From assembly GCA_026873275.1 (NCBI GenBank), contig JANTUC010000014.1, positions 1,395,668 through 1,459,667 of the forward strand: 64,000 nt of DNA, in the 5' to 3' direction. Source of the stretch: Pseudopithomyces maydicus (taxonomy: Eukaryota; Ascomycota; Dothideomycetes; Pleosporales; Didymosphaeriaceae). Numbering within the stretch: position 1 is the stretch's first letter; each line of letters starts with the position of its first letter. The position numbers were made by a program, and so were the translations under genes. This document shows positions 11,826 to 24,057 of this stretch, in pieces. The notes beneath the pieces are model-generated. The model saw nothing but the letters and a program-made list of their open reading frames with translations. It was not told the DNA's origin and did not search any database.

Positions 11826-14800
11826 TTACTCTTGCAGTAGCATTGTGCCAGCCGCGACACCCAGCCCCGCGCTGACAAGATACAACCCATCCGTGACAGC
11901 CAGGGCAATCAACCTGACCTCAGGATCAGCAACATTCCACACTATTGGGCCCAACATGAGTGCAAAGTCTGCCGCTAATGCTCTGCCCAATACAATATAA
12001 CTGCTCTCTTTGCTCGAGTCTTTGACCAACCGGGCGACTGCGGGCACAATCCAAATCGCCGAAATGGCATAGTCCACGTAGGGTGAAACCTTGATGTATA
12101 TATCCTTGTCCCCAATCTCTGACGCATCAAGGACAGTTTTGAAGAAGGCGATGCTGGCCATAGTCAAATACATAGTCGTTTCCCAGCCTGGACCACCTGC
12201 GACTTTAGGCACACAGCCTAGTGCAATTGTTGGTAGAAGCGTTAGAAGGCGAATCGGAACCGTGACCTCGAGGACAAAAGCGGGCATCTTGTCCGGTTTG
12301 TTGGTGACTACAAAGGGCAATTTGAATTTCGAGACCAGTGTTAAGAACCAGGATCCTGCCATACCGGCAAATTCAGCAACAACACAGAAGGACTTGAGGC
12401 GAGCGGCAGTTTCAGTATCTCCCCCGGTGAAAAGTCCTTGAATGCTGGAATAGTCTGGTGCTTCGATTAAAGCTTGAGTGGATTGGTTGTCCGGAAAAGG
12501 TGTCTGGTTTGTGATGGCCTTGTAGATGACTGTGGCTGGTGCTGCCGCGATAAGGCAGACAAGGTCAAGAATACTGAGCTCTTCTCCGGCAATCTTCCTG
12601 TAGAGAGCGGAGATGACGGGAATTTTGATCGGTTCATCAAGTCCGTCTAGTACTTTGTCTGCGAGAATCCGGATAATGCGCAGCACAAGCACGACGATAT
12701 GCTTTGCCGATTGGACAACGAGGCTGCCAACAACCCCCACTGACCGCTGAACCACCTCCACGGCAGTTAATGAACTATACGGCTCAATGATTTTCGTGCG
12801 AATGTCCTCTATGGTTTGACTGACGGTGTCGCCTTCGTTTTCCACAAAGCCCTTGAGCTCGTCCAAAACTGCCCACCACCCCTCAGGCGCAGGCTTCTTC
12901 TGTGCCTCTATATCGGCACTTGAAAGATTCGCGGAAGCCTGATCTCCCACCCAGCCAGCTTGAGGATTGTTGTATCCAGCCTTTTCATCTTTCCCGGATT
13001 CGGCTCTATCTCCCAATCTTCCGCCACGATCTGGTAAGCCTGACCATTGTCTGAGCTTATCATCAATGTTATCGAGGCCGTCGGATACAGCTGTTTCCAG
13101 ACTGGAAATCTGAGAAACGCTATGTTTTGCATACTTGAACAAAACGTTCTTAAGTACTTTATGAGTGCGCACGATGTCATTCCAATTGAAGACGAAGCCG
13201 ACCCATCGGATCATGTCCTTGACAAACACCTTGACCTTGTTGAATACCCATTCCACTGCATTAGATACAGCAGATACGCAGTCTAGAACTGCGTGGTAAA
13301 TCGCATCGCCAATCTTCGTCACAACATTTACAATGCCATTGATGACTTTGATGGTAACTGTCTTGATGCGTTCCCAGACGGCGCTGCCAATAGTCCTGAA
13401 GAAATCGCCGATGCTTAGCTTAATAGCGACTTCGCCAATACCGAAGGCTTCTGGGGAAGGCACTTTCGCAGCGGTAGCAACTGCTGTTCTTGATCCATCC
13501 CTAGGAAGATCTTTGGCTGTGTCGCTAAATTGCTTGAATGCGTCTAGGAGTGCCTGTTTATCCTCATTGCTGGTTCCAGGCGGGATCAGTGGGGACGAGG
13601 ACCCATCCGAGTTCTTGCATGTAGCGTTATCAAGGTCTTTCATCGTCTTGAGGTCTTGAAACTTGAATCTCGTCTTGGCTGCCGGGTCGTGAAAAGTAGT
13701 GTCACCAGTGCCTTTAACACTCAGAGTGTAGGGAACGGCTGAGGATGTCTCTGAGGGTTGTACAATCGTGAGCATCCCACTTGTGTCTGGTTTGACCGAT
13801 GCAGCAAGATCAGGCTTCAATACATAGTATGCATCATTGATATACACCCCGATGGGACTAGTAGCTGTGATGGAGACGTTTGTGTCCGGACTTGATGCCC
13901 CTGGACTCTGGTTGCACTGGTACTTTGTGATAAAGCTGTTGAATGTGACAACTTGATTAACATCCGTGCCGGGAAGGAGAATTTTCCTCTGCACCCATTC
14001 AGTTGTGATGGGATCTTGAGTCAGTTGGACAATGTCTTGGCCTTTAGAGTGGGCAAAGAGATCATGGTTTCCGGCCTTGGCATTGATGAAGAAGGCATAA
14101 CGATTGATATCTCCAACTAAAGCCACAGCTGGTGACCAAGCTTCTGGTTTGGTCTCGGACCCAGCGGCGCAGTGGGTATAGAATAGTTGACCAGCTGGAT
14201 TGACGCCAAACACTCCAGTTGTACCTCCACAAGAGCGCGCTTCAAGATCGACAGCGTTGGCAGCGATCGTGCTCGGTACAATCAAATTACCGCTTGCCTC
14301 ATCACTCTGCCCATCCGGGGGAAAGATATAGATTCCCTCGTTACAGGATAGAAACAGGTTGCTCTTTCCGCTTTTGTTCATGGCCGACGCAACTCCAGTA
14401 GAGCCTGCTGGTAGCACCAAGCGCGCAGGGCGAGGTGGTATACCTGTGTCGAACTCATTGTATGCAGGGGCATAGATAAGCTGCTGTTTGCTTTCTATCT
14501 TACCAAAGGTATAAATGCCCCCGATACGATCGTTCTCCCGGCGCCCTATGCAGCAGGATATACTACCAGCCGATAGATCAATCGGAAGTGTATGCTTGCG
14601 CCAAAAAGGTGCCTCTTTGAGGCTCACATAGTAGCGATCCAACAACTTCATCGGATTGGAAGCCAAAGGCTTTTGATGTATATCGACAAAGCACGTTTGG
14701 GTGCCGTTTGGAGAACGGGTCTTGGCAAATTGGCGAGATACACAGCATCAATGGTAAGTGGTGAAGGTACGGCTCGATCAGCCCCGTCGAATGGAATAGC

Positions 14801-15266
14801 TCTCCACTGGATATTGTTCCATGCTGTTGGATTGCTACTATTGCCAAAGGAAAGAAAGAGGTGATCAGAGTTGCCGGCTGTCACGATCAAACCGAGATCG
14901 AATGCCATGCTTTGAAGATTTTGCGATACAGTGAACGCTTTTGCTTTGACATTTGCACCATTCAGATTGTTCGATAGGCCGCTGCTGAGGTCGATACGCT
15001 TCCACCCTGTTGTGGAAGACTGCACTTCCCGAGTCACATACATGATGTCGTCTGTACGTAGTCAGTCCTCGCACGGAATAATTCATTCAATGGTGTCGTG
15101 CGGCTTAAATTTTCCTTCAGTATTATGGTCATAACTCACCTGTGCCAATTGAAAAAAATACCGCAGTGCCGTCAGTCGCTTGGATGACCTGGAAATCCTT
15201 TCCGGGCGACATTACGGTAGCATGCTTCTGCGTTTCCATCCATGTTGATTCGACCTTGACGCCCAT
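11826..15266 (-). CDS. Large protein: propeller-like N-terminus, membrane C-terminus
   Basis: Model: exons 15051... to 15266 as 15140-15266, 14771-15051 and 11826-14720, giving 1100 residues. The first intron is 15052-15139 (GTGAGT...ACAG) and rebuilds FSIGTDDIMYVTREV. The second, 14721-14770 (50 nt, GTACCT...CCAAG), is less sure, because the removed stretch LTIDAVYLANLP also looks coding; a one-base loss near 14705 is the alternative. Residues 1-450 have repeated short beta-strand patterns (GIYTFGKIESKQQLIYAP, GDINRYAFFINAKAGNHDLF) like lectin-type beta-propellers. The middle has amphipathic helices. The last 300 residues contain about six hydrophobic segments, ending in GLGVAAGTMLLQE. No signal peptide is evident. 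I do not recognise the family. It is divergently paired with the 581-residue gene at 16312. Confidence 0.7.
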
Positions 15267-16311
15267 GCTTGCAGCTTGTTCACAATGTTCTTAAGTGCTG
15301 AAAATTTGACAAGTTGAGAAGATCAGACGATCGAAAACAACATTCCAATTGGAAGTGTAATATCAGAATGAGATCGCCTGCAAAAGATATAGGACAAACT
15401 ACATGTCTAAGGGCACAATCCAGATAGCGCCACAACTGCGGCCATGCCGTGTCTAGAATCTGGGCTGGCTGAGGAAAGTCAACTATCATATCGCCTGGAC
15501 CTGGAGTGTCTGCATCTTCGCGTATCATCTGCCAAAACAGTATGTACGTTAAGCGTTGAGAGCTGGAGGCGAGACGGCTTGAGGACGCCAACTGGCGTAT
15601 CTAGCGGGCCGTTCCTACGCTAAACACCAAATTCGCCAAAATTATCAACATCCATTGGACGTGCACCCACAAAAATTGTAACCGAGGGTCGAGATCTCTG
15701 GGCGACGCTAAGGCTGGCTGAACACGACCAAAGTAGATGTGCAAATGGGGGGATAACCGTTCACTGTACCGAAATAGGTAGCCACCATACCCTTGGCAAA
15801 GTCTCTGTCTAGGCCGCGACCCCCACAAGTGCAACGGAGGTGCCGGCATGGCTGATGTGTGCAGAGCGCAGCCGTATCACGAATCGTAGAAACCTCCACG
15901 TTTCGCTTTCATACCTCTGGAAAGAGCAAAGAACGGTCGCGCCTCATTATCGAGGCGGTGAGACTGGATGAAACAGTCCGCCATGATGGCATGATGACCT
16001 CTGAAAATGAGCTGAACGGGAAACGAGTTGTGAAAATGTGCTCCTCGGATAGGTTGAAGGTAGAGAACAGCCAGTAGTATGGACGTGATGGATTCATGGC
16101 GATCATGTGTCGTATTCAGCCGCTGAACATCGTCAATACTGGATATGCTAGCTTGGTTGGCTCATTCACAAAAATGAGGACTTGAAGAGTATATATTCTT
16201 CTCCCACTGCACCGGCATAGTCACATCACACTTCAAACAAACTTCTTTACGATCATCAAGTCTATTCAGTCTAGTATTGCAAGCAGCGCACACGAATCGG
16301 TTTCATATACC
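15267..16311. other. Divergent intergenic region, about 1 kb
   Basis: It separates the starts of the 1100- and 581-residue genes. A tatata element at about 16190-16196 is about 115 bp upstream of the plus-strand ATG and could be its TATA box. ORFs on the minus strand at 15280-15591 and 15601-15849 have no recognisable domain; the first could be an unrecognised upstream exon of the large gene, but no joining keeps the frame open into it. Confidence 0.4.
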
Positions 16312-18057
16312 ATGGGTTCCCAAGCAAGTCCAGCTAGAAAGTCGAGTTTGAAAGACTACAGCTATGACTTTGTCCTCGCAACAACCCAAAGGAGCATCAA
16401 TGCTACCATGAAGCAATACCTAGATGGCCTCAAGGAAAAGCCCGAGACTACTGTTCTCTATGCCCGAGATCCTACCAGCCAGGACAAGGTCAAAAAGACT
16501 ACGCCAGCATTGATCACCCCCGAAGATCTCAACAAGCGCATTGAGACAAACTTTCCAGGAAAGTTTCCCGGCGGTATAAACCCTTTGTTGATACTGGATG
16601 AAACCGACGGCGAAGATAGCCGAGTCAGAGCTTTGCGCAAGGTCGGATTCAAATATGGCTTCCGAATCGTCGCTGGCATTCCGGACCATTATGAAAGCAG
16701 GGCGGACATTCCGGATCTTGTGACTCTGGGCAAAGACACAAGCTCAGTGTCTTATCGGATGATGTGCAAAGAATTCGACATTGTTGAGCTTCTGACGGAG
16801 GATGATGACAGCTTTTGGAACGTCTATTCACAGGCCAAACAGCCAAACCCATGGGTATTCGTGGCGCAGGTCGACATGCGTATGAATGCTATCGGTTCCA
16901 ATTTTGCTGGTTTGCCCGATCCAGTCCAGAAAGCTGTCAAGAATCTGGATGACAACATGTTTTCCATTGAGCAGCTGGTGTTGGATCTCAGCAACACCGC
17001 ACTTCAAAAGCCAGCGACTATTGAGGGCTTGGATACTGGCGGTGATCTTTATGAGAAAGTGCAAAGGTTCTTTGCCAATCAGTATTGTAGGGGCTTGGCT
17101 GCCCAAGGCAAGCCTGTCTTCAACTACACCGTCAAGTACAAGGCTCAATCGTCAACCCTGATTCCCACGGATCTCGACTTCCTCGTTGTACCTTATGTGG
17201 GTGATGATGGCAAGGCATTGAGCAACCCAACTGTTAACCAGCAGCAAATGGCCACGTTGAACTATCTTTGCATGACCGAGCAGAGGTCCCTTCCAGGGTC
17301 TAACAAAGCCTTCAACTGGAACTGGGTTGCCGAAGATGAGGCTAGCCAGCTGGATGGTATCATCTCCATCAATCGAAATACGTTCACAGAGTGGTTCCTG
17401 AGACAGATCAAGCCACAAGCAGTGTCATCTTGCTTCAAACCGAAGGTCAACGTGACTCCGGGTTCATGGCACCCCAACTTCAAGTACTGGCGCGAGCCTA
17501 TCACCGAGAGTGATCTTACGATCAACAAACCTAGCACTGGCTCGCGTGTGTTGGACATTAGCTGGAGCAAACAAGACGAGGATGGTGCGGGTCTTGATTG
17601 GGCCCTTGGCAGTCTCCGGTACCGCAACACTTACTCCGCGACAGTCGACTTCTGGGGTAGCACAATCAAGGTTGTTGTTCAAGGTATCATCTGGGCTCAA
17701 TTGAAAGTCGGCCAGTCATGGCAAACCGCAAACGTGGTCAACAAAACTTGGACGTCTGAGTGGAATCTTGGTGTGGACGGTTTTGGCAAGATCGTCGTCA
17801 CTGGAGAACCGGTGTTGAAGGATGAGTCGGAGAACGATTCGATCAATGGGTTTTCTGACTTCTTCACGGGGGCGAACTCCGTTTTCCAGGAGATTCGCAA
17901 GAATAGTATTGAGAACGTGCCGTTTGGACCGTTTCCGTTCCGCGCACTCGGCGATTTTGTATTCCCGGGTGGCCGAAGCTTCACGTTCAAGAACTTCCGA
18001 TTCTCAGACAACCAGGATTTGCTTTGCGCGATCACGTATACTGATCCAACTAAATAA
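16312..18057 (+). CDS. Unrecognised 581-residue intronless protein
   Basis: A single uninterrupted ORF begins MGSQASPARKSSLKDYSYDF, with a good context (accATGG). There is no signal peptide or membrane segment. Residues 20-45 (FVLATTQRSINATMKQYLDG) and the segment NYLCMTEQRSLPGSNKAFNW have a pattern I loosely associate with the lipid-binding TULIP/P47 group of bacterial proteins. That is memory of pattern only and is not secure. The C-terminal 150 residues are rich in beta-strand patterns with many Trp and Gly. G+C is higher than in the flanking DNA, and there is no RIP-type damage. The divergent arrangement with the 1100-residue gene suggests joint regulation. It may be a cytosolic lipid- or membrane-binding protein; function unknown. 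Confidence 0.85.
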   Translation: MGSQASPARKSSLKDYSYDFVLATTQRSINATMKQYLDGLKEKPETTVLYARDPTSQDKVKKTTPALITPEDLNKRIETNFPGKFPGGINPLLILDETDGEDSRVRALRKVGFKYGFRIVAGIPDHYESRADIPDLVTLGKDTSSVSYRMMCKEFDIVELLTEDDDSFWNVYSQAKQPNPWVFVAQVDMRMNAIGSNFAGLPDPVQKAVKNLDDNMFSIEQLVLDLSNTALQKPATIEGLDTGGDLYEKVQRFFANQYCRGLAAQGKPVFNYTVKYKAQSSTLIPTDLDFLVVPYVGDDGKALSNPTVNQQQMATLNYLCMTEQRSLPGSNKAFNWNWVAEDEASQLDGIISINRNTFTEWFLRQIKPQAVSSCFKPKVNVTPGSWHPNFKYWREPITESDLTINKPSTGSRVLDISWSKQDEDGAGLDWALGSLRYRNTYSATVDFWGSTIKVVVQGIIWAQLKVGQSWQTANVVNKTWTSEWNLGVDGFGKIVVTGEPVLKDESENDSINGFSDFFTGANSVFQEIRKNSIENVPFGPFPFRALGDFVFPGGRSFTFKNFRFSDNQDLLCAITYTDPTK

Positions 18058-18279
18058 GTACGATATCTGGCCCCGCCATCCAAATGTATGAATTACTATA
18101 GTGTTATAGACTGAGATTATGTGGATTCGTTCCAAGAAAAGAATCGCTTTTGGTAGTCCGCTGTAGTTCTTTAATTCAAATTTTAATGAAATAGCTCCCA
18201 TCACATATCAGATGATTCCATGTTACGCCTAATCTGTCATTGTGTTACGTATACGATATTGCATCTGGTTACTTTTTAA

Positions 18280-18370
18280 ATCGTCACAAGAGGGGTTGAC
18301 AGCTTTTGATTCATTATGCGTTTTCATCCAGTAAGCTACCCTGCTACCGCTTTCTACAAAAACACAAAAC
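18280..18370 (+). repeat. Dispersed repeat family R1, copy 2
   Basis: Starts atcgtcacaagagggg and contains ttgacagcttttgatt, gttttcatccagtaagctac, ctgctaccgctttct and the end aaacacaaaac. It is the best-preserved reference copy in the window. Confidence 0.7.
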
Positions 18371-18417
18371 GATTTTTAAATCATCACTTCATGTACGAAT
18401 AGTATATTACTTGTTAT

Positions 18418-18495
18418 GATAGGGAGGATAGCTTTTTCTTCGATTATCTTCATCTAGTCAGCTACTTTGTTGCCACTTATTCTAAACGAAAGACA
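18418..18495 (+). repeat. Dispersed repeat family R1, copy 3 (degenerate)
   Basis: Contains gatagctttttcttcgatta, cttcatctagtcagctac and tgttgccacttattct in the same order as the other copies, with many substitutions. It begins 48 bp after copy 2. Confidence 0.55.
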
Positions 18496-19075
18496 TATAA
18501 GAACCAAAGAGCAGCAAGCTTCAAATGGCGCCAGTGCTGTAAAGGTCGTGCCACAAGGCTAATTGGTGACGCCTTGAGCTAATGCGCTCCCAGTGGGGCT
18601 GTTTGCTGACGGAGACTCACACACATTTACCGGGAGGCAGTGGACTTCGCAAGAAAATAGCGAACGCTTGTTATCCCCACCCACGCCACACACTAGTAGA
18701 ACTAAGAATTGTGCCGTACTCTACTTAGCCTGTTTCGAGCTATCGCCCACTTGTCAATCCAGGCAAGAATATGCAGCCGAACGGCACAGCCAGCGACGCT
18801 GGTGCTCAATGGGGAAGCTTGCAATATTTTTGGCGGGGCAATATCTACCCAAATTCTAAATGACCCTTCTTTATTTTATCCGCATAGGGGACTCTTCAAT
18901 GCCCTGGTCTACAAAACTTGGTACGTGGTATTGATTGCTGCCTTGTTTTCCTTCCGATTTGCAAACTATATATAGCAATGCGATTACACTTATGCGAAAT
19001 TAAAACTTTCGAGTATGCATGCCTATTGGCGTCATTTTAGAGATGGTGAGATTGTGGTAATGATGTAAGATACAT

Positions 19076-20808
19076 CTACATCCTGGCCCAGATCCTCGAA
19101 CGTACCATATCCTTGTGGTTTCGGAATATCTCAGGCGATCCAAGAGGGTCATGGTGCCAAGTAAAAGATTCAACGTGTCCATAGGCGGATAACTTGAAGT
19201 GGATCTTATGCCATTCCGGCGACAGAAAAGGCCACATGCCCTTTTCACAGAGCTCCCATTCTCGATCTGCCTTCCAGTAGAAAATATCGCCATCGTACGG
19301 GAGCAGATCGAAGTGTGTCCTTATAGTACCTTTTACTGTCATGCGTAAATGTTCCCCACATACAGTTATGCAATAAATGATGTTCCCTGCAGCATTATGA
19401 TACTCCCCTCCGTATTGCTCAAGCGGTAGAGAAGGAGGAACATGAGTCTTTTTCTTCTCCAGTTGCTCAGAAAGACGAGCGTAGCCAATGAGCTGGAAGG
19501 ACTGGGCCATCTCTGACATGCTTATAAACTGCTCCTCGAGAGGCGTTTCGCCCAGAATGATTGACAGAGCTAATTGTGCAACAAAATCGGTCGAATCGAC
19601 CAACGGGAGAGCATTGGCTAGTACCACCACTGCACTCTCCATAGACGGCACCATGAACATGGATCCATGACACCCCGGTAGGGCAGCGGTATGGAGGAAA
19701 ACCTCAAGGCCTTTGTTTTTCGAGCCGACCTGGGGAATAGAGTAACCTGCGGCTCGGAACAGTTGTTGATTCATACTTGATACGCTGAGAACTGCTGGTA
19801 GGGTTGTGCGATAGACGCCTAGACAGTAGGCTAGCTTCTCAATATCGGAGCCCACAGCGACATGAGGGTCCAGGATCTCTTGAGTATATTTCCAAGGTGA
19901 CCCCGGAGTTGAAGCGGTGTTTCCTTTCTGCTGATGTGCTACAGCTGAAAGAAAGGTCTGATACATGACCAAAATATCACGAAGGCTGGACTTGCAGCCT
20001 ACCGCACCTGCAAGACCTGTCTCGTCCGTGGCACCTGGTGAAAGGATTTCATATGCGCAAAAGTCGTCCCTGATTGCATGGGACTTGGCATCATTGTCCC
20101 CGTTTCCATGAGGTCCAAAATGTGTACGCGTCATTCCTAATGGGCGGAGGAATCTCTCTTGAGCGACCGTGCCGAACGTTTTACCAGTGACTTTCTCCAC
20201 GATGTTTGTCAACAGACTGTAGTTCCACTGGGAGTAGACGAATTTCCTGCGAAACGGTGCGACCGCTTCCACTGAGGCTGCTGTCTTAACAGTTCCGCCT
20301 CGTGAGATGACCATCTCCGCGCGTTGATGAGCGAAAGACGCGTGTGATACAGCAAGACCAGTTCGGTTTGATAACAGATCTTTCACAGTAGCTTCCTGTC
20401 CAATGCAGTCTTGTCGTTTCCCAAATTCAGGTAAGTATTCGCGGATGGGCGTGTCCCATTCAACCCCACAAGTGTCGTCGTGGACCAGTGAAGCAATCAC
20501 CCCAGCAGTAAGGAGCTTGACCAGGGAAGCAATATGATCTAAGAATCCGATGATTAGTACCGGGGCCTTCTTATGCGATTCATTCGATTGGAGAATCACT
20601 TACAGATGCTGTCATCGTTTGGTGGTTCAGCTTGCCCGGTTTGTTTTCGTCCAAAATGGGCAGTGTGCAGAACACTGCCATGGTGTAAAATCCCTAAAGA
20701 TAGTCCAGGTGCACCACTAACCTCTAGGAGCTTCGAAATGGTGGGATGAAGCGCCTGGAACTTTTGAACAAGATCCATCGGTGTGTGATGTTGGTGAGAT
20801 GAATTCAA
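19076..20808 (-). CDS. Beta-lactamase/transpeptidase-like serine hydrolase
   Basis: Two exons (20604-20808 and 19076-20538) with a 65-nt GTAAGT...CTTAG intron give 555 residues. Splicing rebuilds YHIASLVKLLTAG, which carries the class C beta-lactamase SxxK motif (Ser and Lys of SLVK, about residue 73). The second motif Tyr is in YSQWNYSLLTNIV. The third motif region is CHGSMFMVP, where an HxG-like site is expected. The C-terminal 110 residues (EQYGGEYHNAAGNIIYC onward) form the beta-barrel-like extension found in many fungal relatives. There is no signal peptide, so the protein is probably cytosolic. Relatives include esterases, D-amino acid amidases and the LovD acyltransferase. Substrate unknown. 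The reading frame is intact. Confidence 0.88.
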
Positions 20809-21925
20809 TACCGGGAAAAAGGGAGGTTATATGAGAACTGATTTGTGGGCCTTTGCACGGCGTATATGATGTAAGAGAAGTGCAGTGCCGCACGCCCGCA
20901 TGTAAAGCTTTAGGTTGTTGGGAGACCTAACGACGATGACAGGGTTGTTAGCATGTCTTATGCAAGCCATTCCTGAGTATTGGTTTTATTAACATGAGAT
21001 TGGAAACCCTGCAGCACCCTGGTTTACGCTGCGCTTCTTTTGCCAAGAAAAACATGCTCAGTCGTCATCGCCAGCTGATCCACCCCGTTGCTACATGTGT
21101 TCTTACGTAAAATTATGGCACAACCAGGTCAGTCTTGGACTATTGTGTAAGCCCGTCTTTGTTCAAATAATATCTCAAATCACGGGTTCAATGATAAATG
21201 CGGTTGATTCGGCTCCTGGGAAGGTGGAGGAACACACGGAGCAGCGTCGTGCGATAGAGTTTGACGCTACTATATTTTTGTTTCCCAGCTATACTCTACC
21301 TGCTCCTACAGACTATCGCCATCTTGCTTAGCGTTCCCAGGAAACTGAATCCGTTAGACTGTGTTGAATTATGATTCTACACTCGTCCTTCGTGGGCTCA
21401 TTTAGCAACTATAATATTTTATCTACATTTAACAGCTTTTTCCAGAGCAGCAACCCCCTAGAGGTAACTAGGGGTTTCCATGCGAGTATCGTAGATGCAG
21501 TGATGTTCAAGGCATCCTGTGAGCAATCACGACCCCCAACTCCCCCACAAACTACCTGATTTCGATCCTGTATTAATCCCGCCACCAGGCACTACATCAG
21601 GCGAAACGTCAAAGTCTCTGGTGACTAGTACTTTCGTGCAGCTGATGTAGATGGTTCGGAACGCTCAGATGTTTCAGACGATTCCTGGCAAGAGTAGTCG
21701 ATCATAACCCATTCGAATAACAGACCTTTTTTCGAGAATGTGAATAACTGAGTAAAGGTTATCTCATGAAGGTTCCCTCTAACTTACAGGGAATCGAACA
21801 TGTCATGACTTACTAAATACAGAAATCGGTGTTGGTTCAAAAGTCTTCAGGAACACACTAGATACCAGGATAACCCCAATCTTAATACAAGTGAAAATGC
21901 ATTCATCTCGAACGTATATTCTTAT
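20809..21925. other. Intergenic, no supported gene
   Basis: It holds the promoter of the serine hydrolase gene and the 3' flank of the F-box-type gene. Small ORFs at 21095-21331 and 21371-21559 lack any recognisable feature. Nothing else is seen. Confidence 0.4.
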
Positions 21926-22929
21926 CTAAGAAGACCACTTGAATGTCAAAGCGCGTTCAAAGCCCAATCCAGCCCACTCATGAAAGTCACCGGTTTCTTC
22001 AAGGACGTCAAAACCCCTCGCAACCGCCCTACTCATCGAAGTCTCCCCTGGTTGTTTTGGCGTCACCGTTATATCCATAGAACCAGTCAATTCATCTAGC
22101 GCATCGAAAATAACCTTATCGTGCGGGTTGTCCGAGATGTTTCGCTGCAAGAAATGAACAGAGGTGATCTCCTTGTCCACAAGCGATTTTAGAAGAAACC
22201 TTGTGGCGCTTTGGACAGCGAATTTCTCGCCACCGAGAGCGCTGGGGACTTCGAGCGCAACTGAGTCAAGTAAAGTGCACCGTGCTTGAAGAATGTCCAT
22301 GAATTCACAACGGTTACCGTACGGATCCCAGGCATCTATACCACGTCGTTTGGCATGGCACGCGCGCGTAATGGTGATATTGCGAATGCATGATCTCATC
22401 CATTCCGGAATGTTTTTGAGAAATGAGAATGCATGATCTGGGCTTTCAAAGAGCGTGAAACGACTGCGGGAACAGATTTCCTGGAAGGCCAGGCAGGGCG
22501 AATTTCCGCTATTGGTATCACCAGCAGATTCAATGATGCCGTGCCAGATTGGTCGAAGTCGTCGCAAGAGCTCCTGTACCTCTGCCCGGACACTCTTTGA
22601 CAAAAGAAGAAGCGGTGTGGATGTGATGAGATTGAAAATGAGGTCAATTGATGACATGGAGTCCTTATCTACAAGTCTTTAGTGAGTATATACGCACAAT
22701 AATTACCCACCTACCTTTTCTGATGCGCACGGTGGAAAATGATGTTGATGGTTTCATGCGTTGCTGATCTATAAGTAGAAAATCTGCTGTAGGCTCAATG
22801 GCGAACTCGTAGATGCGATCTCGCAACTCTTGTGGAAGATCGCGTAGGCGGAACCTGACTGTTTAGCGAGGGCTACCGCTGGAGCTCTAGAACTTACTGC
22901 TCAACCCTGTCTGTGGTTCTTGATTCCAT
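21926..22929 (-). CDS. F-box-type fungal protein
   Basis: Three exons (22898-22929, 22715-22854 and 21926-22668) give 304 residues. Introns are 43 and 46 nt. The short first exon encodes MESRTTDRVEQ; exon 2 begins FRLRDLPQELRDRIYEFAIE, the hallmark of a large fungal group with a degenerate F-box-like N-terminus. Joining exon 3 gives RIRKDKDSMSSIDLIFNL. The rest (FLKNIPEWMRSCIRNITI) matches the usual body of such proteins. The F-box-like part could bind Skp1, but no leucine-rich or WD repeats are seen, so a target-recruiting role is speculative. Such genes are common in lineage-specific fungal DNA. Confidence 0.75.
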
Positions 22930-24057
22930 CTTGCTCGATTGTTTCAGTCCTTCTCAACGAACTGTTACTATAGGTTTCTAAGTGGAAACAGGATACAAGC
23001 ATGGCAATAGGCAGCTTAATATACACCAGCACAGCTTGGCAGCGGGGCATGTCATATCTCACCTGCAGGGACTGGAGCCACTGTGCTGGTCGCCTGAGCT
23101 TGTTTTTTACCTCGGCTAATTATGCTGACATATACTGGCCAGTCCACATTTCAAGTATCACCATGAAAGAGTCAAAGCTCACTATAAATAAACTTTTTCG
23201 CTCCTTATTACTCACGGATGAAATCTCTCTGTCATCTGTGACAGCGAGTCAATAAAAATTAATTACACAGAATTTATCAATTGCTATAGAGAGGCGGCTA
23301 TTGCGAGCATTAGAGTAAATGGCGCCGGTGCTGCAAGTTAAACTACACCAGTATTTAGCTTTCTTGTTAGATGTAATAAGTCCGTGTTTTGATGAACATT
23401 AATCGGTCTTTTCACAACGTATAACTATCTTCCTAAAAGTCAAATCTGATTTTAGTACCAGAAATACTGATGCTAATAACACTATTAATTTTATCTGAGT
23501 GATTAGACATGTATAGATATTCAGCGCAGATTAATGAATAGTAATGTTGGTGAGTACTTTGTAAGTGTCGGAGTATATAAATCGTGTTTATAGTTACTCA
23601 GGTATCCCCCAGACTACCAAGCTCCTAGAGCAGCAGTATGTTTTGGGGCTTGATTATGTCAAGTATGATAGGAAATGTCAAAGAATTTGTTAGGAAACTC
23701 TGTCCATTATTCGGCATGGCTTGCAGAGTAATATCCCTATAATACACCCACCATCGCAGGCTTGGGAGATGGGCCACAGATTTACCCTCTTTCTACGTAC
23801 ATCTATCTGTGCATTGTCCCGTGATTTGTGTTTTTTGTTTTTGAAAAGGTTGAAGCCGAGTATGGGGCTGACAACATAAAAATTGTTGGAAAAAAGCTTT
23901 CGTAATCTCTCTAAACAAGTAAGACAAATTTTCGTACATAAATAACCTAATAATATTGTGATAACCGAATACATCTAATCGCATTGCCTTCACTACCGGT
24001 AAAATGCACTAACTTTAGGTCCACCCAATTCATATCACCCATGAAACGGTTCTACTG
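22930..24057. other. Intergenic with part of a repeat
   Basis: AT-rich from 23240 to 23620. A segment at 23250-23370 is repeated at 36835-37080 (see its own entry). No gene is supported; ORFs at 23001 and 23690 look like chance. Confidence 0.45.
23250..23370 (+). repeat. Repeat module R2, copy lacking the R1 insert
   Basis: The block gaatttatcaattgctata at 23269 and the block acaccagtatttagctttct at about 23347 recur at about 36857 and 37054. Here only about 60 bp separate them; in the 37 kb copy the R1 block lies between. This copy is therefore either internally deleted or the pre-insertion form. Confidence 0.65.

Larger units (their letters stand above)
18058..19075. other. Intergenic with two R1 repeat copies
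   Basis: It lies between convergent 3' ends. It holds R1 copies at 18280-18370 and 18418-18495 and a short match (ggcgcc-agtgctgtaa) at about 18526 to the second module seen near 23.3 and 37.0 kb. No gene is supported. Confidence 0.5.

Noticed and set aside
15280..15849. Two minus-strand ORFs upstream of the 1100-residue gene as extra exons
   Set aside because: No splice combination joins them to the ATG at 15266 without a stop (a TAA lies just upstream in that frame).
16312..18057. Calling the 581-residue protein a P47/OrfX-type toxin component
   Set aside because: Only a vague pattern in two short segments; not enough to name a family or to imply toxicity.
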